From Lachnospiraceae bacterium (GTDB lineage: Bacteria; Bacillota; Clostridia; Lachnospirales; Lachnospiraceae): DNA of 5,863 bases. Each line of letters begins with the position of its first letter. The first letter of the stretch is position 1. This document shows positions 1 through 5,145 of this stretch, in pieces. The translations under genes were made by a program, and so were the position numbers. The notes below the pieces were generated by a model. It searched no databases, was not told the origin of the DNA, and saw only the letters and a program-made list of their open reading frames with translations. The DNA is taken from contig CAAGRP010000287.1 of assembly GCA_900772685.1 (NCBI GenBank), positions 1 through 5,863 of the forward strand, in the 5' to 3' direction.

Positions 1-1568
1 AGTACATCTGCTGTGTAGATAACACTTCCGTCTGAGGAAGTTATCGTAAACGTACCGTTTTCCGATATCAGACTGTTCTGAACACCGGGTGCTATGCCCT
101 GACCGGGTTCCTGCATCCGTCCGCTTCCTGTCTTGACATCATTTTCTGTTCCCATACCCTGACCACTATCTGCCTGACTTCCACTTCCTGTTTCCGCATT
201 CTGCGTATCGCTGTTCTGACTGTTATCCTTCATTTTAGGCGGCTGTACACTTATATTTTGACTGTCCTCCTTCATCCCGGATGACTGATCTTCATCTTCC
301 GGTGACACCGTTGTACCACTATTGTCTCCCGGCTTACTTCTACCTCCCGGTGCCATCGCTGCACCGCTATCTACTCTTTGCTGACCGTCTTCTCCCGGTT
401 CCATCATTGCACCGCCTTCACCGCCAAATATAACACATGACTGATCTGCCGTAAGGTTCATTCCCATACCGCTGCTGCCGCCTGCTGCCAGAACTGTTCC
501 GCCCAAAACCGTTACCGTTCCGTCAGCATCAAGAGGCTCATTGTCCGCAACACTTTCTGTCCATACGGTCACGTTTCCTCCTGAAATAGTCAGATCTCCG
601 TTAGAATCAAAGCCGTCACCGGATGTTGAGGATGCATTGATGGTTCCTCCGTAGATGTTCAGCGTGTAATCATACCCTGTCAGATCAGCATTTGCGGCAT
701 TGATACAGTCGTCCGTAGATTTGATGTCGATATCTCCGGAATAAACGTTTACCCCGGCACCCTCAAGTCCTTCCTGACAGTTGTTTATGGTTATTACCGG
801 TCCGTCTGTACCATCCGCTCCTATGTTCAATGTATAATCACAATGCATGGCATCATCTCCTGCTGTTATTGTTATGTTGCCGCTTTCCACATTTAATGCA
901 GCCTCCGCATTCACCGCATCATTCACCTGTGCATCTATATTAAGCGTCAATTCCTGAATCGTAAGTGAAGCTTCTCCTTCTTCCTCTGTTGAACTTCCTG
1001 ATTTAATACCATTTTTTCCGTTTGCCTGTATATTAAGAGTTCCGGTTCCGCAGATGACAACCTGTGAGCCGTCATTACATTTGATCACAGCATTTTCCGC
1101 ATCTGCATTACCGTTTTCATTGTTATTATTTTCTGTATCTGCAAGAGTATTTTCCGTTCCGTCAGCCGCCTCTATCGTAACCTCCGTACTTTTTCCGCAG
1201 ATTACAGGAGCCGTGCTTTCTGATGTAAGCGAAAGTCCGTCAAGCACCAGTCTTACACCCGTTACCCCTTTTTTCACTTTTATACTCCCGTTGGTACAGC
1301 TTCCGGATAATACATATGTGCCGGCTTTGGTTATTGTCAGGGCGGTCCCATCGACTTCTGCGCTGCTTGCGTTAGAGGCAGTAATGCCATTATCTGTAAA
1401 TACTATTTCACTTTTTATTGAATCGGATGTATTCTCTGATGTTGAGACAGAGGTTGTCGTTTCTTCAGATCCGGAAGCTGTTGTTTCATTGATGCCATCT
1501 GCTGAGGTGCACCCTGCCAAAAGACTCATTGCCATAATAAAAGCTATAATCATAGAATTTTTTCTCAT
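1..1568 (-). CDS. Cthe_2159-like carbohydrate-binding beta-helix lipoprotein, 3' end beyond window
   Basis: An open frame of 522 codons runs from ATG at 1568 to the window edge without a stop. Seen: a short N-terminal signal sequence with lipobox L17-A-G-C20, so the mature protein should be lipid-anchored on the outer membrane face. Ser/Thr-rich residues 21-50 follow, then a repetitive beta-strand region (about 52-380) with phrases such as GTYVLSG and several acidic turns: GDD (237-239), DD (286-287), DGFDSNGD (318-325), DNEPLDADG (342-350). This pattern matches the Cthe_2159/DUF4353 family, whose founding member is a right-handed beta-helix that binds calcium and acidic polysaccharide or cellulose. 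Residues ~381-497 are a Gly/Ser/Gln/Asp/Pro linker, after which beta-type sequence resumes (NSLISENGTFTI...). It is the last visible gene of the VTC-DUF4956 operon; its ATG overlaps the upstream TGA (ATGA), with AGGAGAGG at 1573-1580. Family assignment is confident; the ligand is unknown. Confidence 0.88.
   Translation of the reverse strand, partial: MRKNSMIIAFIMAMSLLAGCTSADGINETTASGSEETTTSVSTSENTSDSIKSEIVFTDNGITASNASSAEVDGTALTITKAGTYVLSGSCTNGSIKVKKGVTGVRLVLDGLSLTSESTAPVICGKSTEVTIEAADGTENTLADTENNNNENGNADAENAVIKCNDGSQVVICGTGTLNIQANGKNGIKSGSSTEEEGEASLTIQELTLNIDAQVNDAVNAEAALNVESGNITITAGDDAMHCDYTLNIGADGTDGPVITINNCQEGLEGAGVNVYSGDIDIKSTDDCINAANADLTGYDYTLNIYGGTINASSTSGDGFDSNGDLTISGGNVTVWTESVADNEPLDADGTVTVLGGTVLAAGGSSGMGMNLTADQSCVIFGGEGGAMMEPGEDGQQRVDSGAAMAPGGRSKPGDNSGTTVSPEDEDQSSGMKEDSQNISVQPPKMKDNSQNSDTQNAETGSGSQADSGQGMGTENDVKTGSGRMQEPGQGIAPGVQNSLISENGTFTITSSDGSVIYTADV
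90..425 (-). repeat. Low-complexity linker with degenerate 48-bp repeats inside the lipoprotein gene
   Basis: This stretch encodes about 115 residues (381-497) made almost only of G, S, Q, D, E, N, P, M, K, T and A, with no Cys, His, Leu or aromatic residue. At the DNA level, 344-365 and 392-413 match at 19 of 22 bases and are offset by 48 bp (16 codons), encoding GAAMAPG and GAMMEPG. Looser versions (DSGQGMG, EPGQGIAPG) follow toward the C-terminus. It looks like an expanded, unstructured surface linker that grew by in-frame duplication; its length probably varies between strains. Confidence 0.7.
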
Positions 1569-2239
1569 AATACCTCTCCTTGTCTGTCATTTGCTGTCAT
1601 AGCACTGGAAATCTCAAGGTTTCCATTGCGACAGCGCATGGCATCTAATAATTTTTTTTCATTGTTCGTTTCCTTAAGCCTGACACGATAATGCAGACTG
1701 TAAAGACTGCCCATGTTCACGGTCCTTACCCTAATAAGCACCGCCGCTGTTGTATATTCTTCAAAAAGATCCGTAAAAAGCTCCGAGTAGTCAAGGTTTT
1801 CAGGTACCGTGACACGTATATCACGATCTCCCGGATCGATCTCCTGTTTTCTTTTTATTAAGAAAATGATACAGGTTATAAATGCTGCCAGAACGGCAAG
1901 AGCACAATATCCCATGCCGCAGCAAAGGCCGACTGTCATAGCAAGAAATATTGCCATTATGTCTCTGGCTGACCCCGGAGCGGACCTGAACCTCACAAGG
2001 CTGAATGCTCCGGCAACCGCGACACCTGCTCCGAGATTGCCGTTGACAAGCATTATCACAAGCTGTACCAGAAAAGGCAGAACCATAAGTGCCGATGCCA
2101 TGGTGCCTGTTTCATTACTTATCTTCTGATAAACAAATGCGATCCCGACTCCCAGTGCTACCGAGACCAGACTGACGATCAAAAACGCTGTTACCGTTAC
2201 CGATGATGTATAAATAGATGCAAAAATTCCGTCAAGCAT
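1565..2239 (-). CDS. DUF4956 family integral membrane protein
   Basis: 224 residues, of typical family length. Seen: hydrophobic segments at about 14-37, 48-66, 69-82 and 94-128, then a soluble, probably cytoplasmic C-terminal domain (about 132-224) of mixed alpha/beta character. Between the third and fourth segments is the conserved signature GAFSLVRFRSAPGSARD (77-93), which is diagnostic of DUF4956. The biochemical function is not established. The family is repeatedly found next to VTC-domain polymerases and CotH-type or carbohydrate-binding surface proteins, which is also its setting here. The start ATG at 2239 lies inside the end of the VTC gene (8-nt overlap) and is preceded by AAGGAG at 2250-2255. 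Its stop overlaps the next start as ATGA. An inferred role is a membrane partner or channel for the VTC-like enzyme. Confidence 0.9.
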   Translation of the reverse strand: MLDGIFASIYTSSVTVTAFLIVSLVSVALGVGIAFVYQKISNETGTMASALMVLPFLVQLVIMLVNGNLGAGVAVAGAFSLVRFRSAPGSARDIMAIFLAMTVGLCCGMGYCALAVLAAFITCIIFLIKRKQEIDPGDRDIRVTVPENLDYSELFTDLFEEYTTAAVLIRVRTVNMGSLYSLHYRVRLKETNNEKKLLDAMRCRNGNLEISSAMTANDRQGEVL

Positions 2240-2957
2240 TATATCCTGTCTCCTTAAGCCTTATATTTTCTTTATATATTCCTTCAAAAGCCCTGCCGTA
2301 TTTTGAAAATGATACAGGGAAAATATTATTATCCGAAAGCAAATGTGCCAGCCACACAGGCACCGCATTTGCAGCTTTTATCTCCATAAGTACCTGTCCC
2401 TGCCGAAGCAGCTTCTCTCCCCATTTTTCTTCTCTAAGGTCAAGAGCGACCGTGCGCCATAGGATATCCCTGTCCAATGTAAGACGCAGATTGCTGTCTT
2501 CCTTTCCCTTCCACGAATCTCTCTCATAGCTCAGGAAAACACGCGGTGCAAGGCTGTTATAGCTACTAAGGATCCAATCCAGTTCCCGAAAGATCTGTCC
2601 TGACGGACTCCTTGATTTTCCGTGAAGATATTCCGTAGCTTCTTCATATTCCATACAGACCCTGCGCTTGTATACGATACCTTCCGCCTTCTTTTTGATC
2701 TCCGGAAAAACCTTGCTGCACTCTTTTGGTGAGCTGTAGCTTCTAAGGCGAAGTTTTTCTTTATATTGTGGCTTTTCCATTGACCTTCGGACCATTCTAA
2801 AATCCGGAGTGTCATAATATAGATTTGAAATACTGCTGTGGGCAAATTCATCCGGCTCCATATGAGCCTTTATAGCAGGCATCATAGCCGTAAGCTTTTC
2901 CTCGGTCAGCAGATATTTTATTTCTTTCCGTTTAAATACGGCCTGGTAATTATCCAT
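2232..2957 (-). CDS. VTC-domain polyphosphate polymerase-like protein
   Basis: 241 residues, predicted cytosolic, with no signal or membrane segment. It has the tunnel-fold (TTM/VTC) pattern of charged residues lining a beta-barrel: RKEIKY (10-15, K14), YYDT (47-50), KLRLR (68-72, R70 and R72), EIKKK (86-90), KRR (97-99), YERDS (144-148, R146), RLTLD (158-162, R158), MEIK (191-194, E192) and SFSKY (216-220, K219). These correspond by pattern to the phosphate-binding Lys/Arg and metal-binding Glu of yeast Vtc4, which makes polyphosphate from ATP. No SPX or membrane domain is attached. Known bacterial relatives are annotated as polyphosphate polymerase-domain proteins; activity here is inferred. 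An in-frame ATG at 2996 would add 13 residues but has no ribosome binding site and lies upstream of the proposed -10. The ATG at 2957 follows AGAGGAG with good spacing and gives the usual N-terminus. First gene of the operon. Confidence 0.88.
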   Translation of the reverse strand: MDNYQAVFKRKEIKYLLTEEKLTAMMPAIKAHMEPDEFAHSSISNLYYDTPDFRMVRRSMEKPQYKEKLRLRSYSSPKECSKVFPEIKKKAEGIVYKRRVCMEYEEATEYLHGKSRSPSGQIFRELDWILSSYNSLAPRVFLSYERDSWKGKEDSNLRLTLDRDILWRTVALDLREEKWGEKLLRQGQVLMEIKAANAVPVWLAHLLSDNNIFPVSFSKYGRAFEGIYKENIRLKETGYNA

Positions 2958-2964
2958 TTGCTTT

Positions 2965-2974
2965 CTCCTCTTTT
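2965..2974 (-). promoter_or_regulatory. Ribosome binding site fixing the VTC gene start at 2957
   Basis: Minus-strand AAAAGAGGAG ends 7 nt before the ATG at 2957-2955. The competing upstream ATG at 2996 has no purine-rich element in front of it. The two candidate starts share the same 11 bases (ATGGATAATTA), a small local duplication that makes automatic start calling error-prone here. Confidence 0.8.
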
Positions 2975-2987
2975 GTTGATGGTTATA

Positions 2988-3019
2988 ATTATCCATACCG
3001 TTCTGAAAAAATTCTGAAA
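2988..3019 (-). promoter_or_regulatory. Predicted regulator-dependent promoter of the VTC-DUF4956-lipoprotein operon
   Basis: On the minus strand, TTTCAGAA (3019-3012), 3 bp, TTTCAGAA (3008-3001), 7 bp, then GATAAT (2993-2988), a 5/6 match to the -10 consensus. The position 17 bp upstream of this -10 reads CAGAAT, a poor -35, as expected when an activator replaces it. An 11-bp-period direct repeat next to the -10 is the usual layout of an OmpR-family dimer site. Transcription would start near 2981, leaving a leader of about 25 nt that contains the ribosome binding site. TATAAC at 2987-2982 is an alternative -10. Prediction only. Confidence 0.62.
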
Positions 3020-3034
3020 CACGATAAACATTTT

Positions 3035-3066
3035 TTTAAGGACGCTTTAAGGATTTTGCGTATAAT
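3035..3066 (+). promoter_or_regulatory. Predicted autoregulated promoter of the two-component operon
   Basis: TTTAAGGA (3035-3042), 3 bp, TTTAAGGA (3046-3053), 7 bp, then a perfect TATAAT (3061-3066). No acceptable -35 lies 16-18 bp upstream of the -10; the repeats occupy that place. The core TTTAAG-N5-TTTAAG resembles the CiaR box (NTTAAG-N5-WTTAAG) and the PmrA box, both bound by OmpR-family regulators, so positive autoregulation by the adjacent response regulator is likely. The expected transcript start near 3073 gives a leader of about 70 nt before the GTG start. Confidence 0.7.
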
Positions 3067-3143
3067 GATATATTCATATAAATATGTGCTTCTCACTAAA
3101 AAGCGAAAGCACTCTTAATCTTGATAAAACAGGAGGGATTTCC

Positions 3144-3818
3144 GTGAACATACTTATTGTAGAAGATGAAGCCGCTCTTGCAGAAGCAGTAGGACATATT
3201 CTGCGTAAGGCAGGACATACCGCAGACTGGGTGGATGACGGACAATCCGCATTGGATTATATACGTCTGGCTTCTTATGATCTTGTTATTTTAGACATAA
3301 TGCTTCCAAAGCTTGATGGTCTGAGTGTTCTCAGACAAATACGAAAGGAGAAGATCCAGACACCTGTGCTTATGCTGACTGCACGCACTACCGTGCCTGA
3401 TAAGGTGGAGGGTCTGAATTCCGGTGCCGACGATTATCTTACGAAGCCGTTTGATCCCGATGAGCTTCTTGCAAGAGTAGGTGCAATGACGCGCCGTAAG
3501 GGAGCAATGGTCCTGAATGAAATATCATATGAGGATCTGTTGCTGGATCTTAATACGGTAACGCTTCGATGCGGCAGCAGGGATGTGCAGCTTGGTCCAA
3601 AGGAGTTTCAGATCGCAAAGCTGATGCTGTCTGAACCGCAGATAACTTATTCCAAAGATGTCCTGATTACAAGAGCATGGGGAATGGATTCAGAAGCTAC
3701 AAATAACAACGTAGAAGCCTATATTTCCTTTCTTAGAAAAAAGCTTAAATATCTTAATTCCGAGGTAACGATCAAAAATCTTCAGAAGATCGGATACCGT
3801 CTGGAGGTGATGCGATGA
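3144..3818 (+). CDS. OmpR-family DNA-binding response regulator
   Basis: 224 residues. N-terminal receiver domain (1-~115): acidic pair E7/D8, phosphoacceptor D51 in VILDIMLP, T79 and K101 (DDYLTKPF), all intact. C-terminal winged-helix domain (~125-224) with the recognition-helix region NNNVEAYISFLRKKL and the terminal wing NLQKIGYRLE. The DNA-binding half (WGMDSEATNNNVEAYISFLRKKL overall pattern) recalls the CiaR-like branch of the OmpR family. The chosen start is GTG at 3144, preceded by AGGAGG (3131-3136) with 7-nt spacing, and it gives the standard MNILIVEDE beginning. An in-frame ATG at 3084 lacks a ribosome binding site and would add 20 atypical residues. The stop overlaps the kinase ATG by 4 nt. 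The likely targets are the two repeat pairs in the divergent region just upstream. Confidence 0.95.
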   Translation: MNILIVEDEAALAEAVGHILRKAGHTADWVDDGQSALDYIRLASYDLVILDIMLPKLDGLSVLRQIRKEKIQTPVLMLTARTTVPDKVEGLNSGADDYLTKPFDPDELLARVGAMTRRKGAMVLNEISYEDLLLDLNTVTLRCGSRDVQLGPKEFQIAKLMLSEPQITYSKDVLITRAWGMDSEATNNNVEAYISFLRKKLKYLNSEVTIKNLQKIGYRLEVMR

Positions 3819-5044
3819 GCTCGTACCGTAAAAGATTTGTGCAGTTCAATATGCTGCTTATCGGCATTGTTTTAACCGTTATGGTGTCTGCTGTTGCAAT
3901 CTATATGGTAAATGATTATTACAGCGGACTGCGTGTGACAATGGAACAGGTCGTAGCTCCTCTTCGGGGATTCTCGCAGCCCGATAGAAAAGAGCCTCCT
4001 GATGAAAAGGATGATGCGAAGCCTTCCGTTCGTGATAAAAATATAATTACCGTATTTTATTCGCCTGATGAAGGCACCTATTCCGTTCTTTCTTCGAATA
4101 ATACATTTTCGGACGAGGAAATGCAAAGCCTTCTTAAGACCATTGTTTCCGGGGAAAGTGATTTCGGTGTGCTTCGGCAAAGCCATGTGATCTACTACCG
4201 CAGCGGAACCGCACCTTATAGGATCGCGATTACTTCTACGGATTATATCACTAATTCTGTAATAAGCCTCTGCCTTGTACTTATTGCGATATGGGCCGGT
4301 GCAATGCTCTTGTTTTTGCTTATCAGCATTAAGCTTTCCGCCCTTGCCGCACGCCCCTTAGATGAGGCTATGCAGCGTGAAAAGCAGTTTGTTGCAGATG
4401 CATCCCACGACCTTAAGACTCCTCTTTCTGTCATCCTTGCAAACAACTCGATAATAAGAGAGAATCCCGAAGCAGCGATAGGAAGTGTTCAGCGGTGGCT
4501 TGACAGTACGCATGATGCCGCAAAGCATATGCAGCAGCTTATATCACAAATGCTGACTCTTGCAGATGCAGAGCGTCCCGATGCTGTTATAAAAAAAGAG
4601 CCGGTGGATATTTCCGGCTTGGCAATGAAGGCAGCTCTTGAGATGGAATCCGTAGCCTATGAAAAAAATATCATTCTCGATACAGAGCTCCCGGATACAT
4701 GTATGGTAAATGGCGATCATGACAGGCTCTTACGCATCATAAGCAGTCTTCTGAAAAACGCACTGAAATACGAGCCTTGCGGCGGACATGTATTGATAAG
4801 ACTTGTTCGTGAGAAACGAAAAGCCGATCTTTACGTCCGAAATTTCGGAAGTACGATTTCCAGGGCAGATCTGCCGCATGTGTTTGACAGATTTTACAGA
4901 AGCGACAAGAGCAGAAAAAGCGAATCCGGCAGCTTCGGACTGGGTCTTGCCATTACGAAAGAGCTTGTTGAGAAATCAGGCGGTAAGATCAATGTTACAA
5001 GCAGCCCCGAAGACGGCACGGTATTTCACGTAACCTTCATTTAA
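3815..5044 (+). CDS. Membrane sensor histidine kinase, partner of the upstream regulator
   Basis: 409 residues. Membrane helices at about 12-32 and 149-171 flank an extracellular segment of about 115 residues that includes a charged Pro/Asp/Glu/Lys stretch (55-75). There is no clear HAMP domain: only about 20 residues separate the second helix from the H-box QFVADASHDLKTPL, with phosphorylated H198. Dimerisation helices follow, then the ATP-binding domain: N-box with N315 (LLKNALKY), F-box FDRFYR (357-362) and G2 box FGLGLAI (374-380). The G1 region reads RNFGSTIS, with Asn343 where many kinases have the adenine-contacting Asp; this is common in a Gram-positive subfamily with N-x-G followed by FYR-D-SR, so the kinase should be active. 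It is translationally coupled to the regulator (ATGA). The signal is unknown; the acidic external patch could suggest cations or cationic peptides, which is speculation. Confidence 0.94.
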   Translation: MSSYRKRFVQFNMLLIGIVLTVMVSAVAIYMVNDYYSGLRVTMEQVVAPLRGFSQPDRKEPPDEKDDAKPSVRDKNIITVFYSPDEGTYSVLSSNNTFSDEEMQSLLKTIVSGESDFGVLRQSHVIYYRSGTAPYRIAITSTDYITNSVISLCLVLIAIWAGAMLLFLLISIKLSALAARPLDEAMQREKQFVADASHDLKTPLSVILANNSIIRENPEAAIGSVQRWLDSTHDAAKHMQQLISQMLTLADAERPDAVIKKEPVDISGLAMKAALEMESVAYEKNIILDTELPDTCMVNGDHDRLLRIISSLLKNALKYEPCGGHVLIRLVREKRKADLYVRNFGSTISRADLPHVFDRFYRSDKSRKSESGSFGLGLAITKELVEKSGGKINVTSSPEDGTVFHVTFI

Positions 5045-5068
5045 CGCCGTAAAAAGAGAAATGCATTC

Positions 5069-5110
5069 TAAAAAACGGTGCAGCTCCTTTCGGAACCGCA
5101 CCGTAATCTT
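5069..5110. terminator. Bidirectional intrinsic terminator between convergent operons
   Basis: A perfect 7-bp stem, ACGGTGC (5075-5081) with GCACCGT (5098-5104), can be extended inward through GCTCC/GGAAC (one mismatch) around a TTTC loop. On the minus strand the stem is followed by six T's (A's at 5070-5075), making a strong terminator for the pyrophosphatase gene, 41 nt after its stop. On the plus strand it is followed by AATCTTTT, a weaker U-tract, 30 nt after the kinase stop. One hairpin therefore plausibly ends both transcripts. Confidence 0.85.
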
Positions 5111-5145
5111 TTATAACTATTCTGTTTTGATCTTTTAAGATCTTA

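Noticed and set aside
1054..1602. 182-codon plus-strand open frame with hydrophobic, Ser/Val-rich product
   Set aside because: It lies wholly opposite the lipoprotein gene, whose strand has the lipobox, ribosome binding site and recognisable domain. The product composition is what antisense of a Thr/Gly/Asn-rich beta protein would give.
2531..2851. Minus-strand open frame inside the VTC gene
   Set aside because: It overlaps the VTC frame completely, has no ribosome binding site, and the VTC frame carries all the family motifs.
2958..3143. Possible riboswitch or small RNA in the divergent intergenic region
   Set aside because: The predicted leaders are only about 25 and 70 nt, and only a weak 6-bp hairpin is visible. 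The repeats are better explained as protein-binding sites.
5129..5144. Short inverted repeat GATCTT-TT-AAGATC containing a TTTTAAG similar to the operator half-site
   Set aside because: It is a short AT-rich palindrome just after the hppA stop, has no second half-site at 11 bp and no promoter, and is probably chance.
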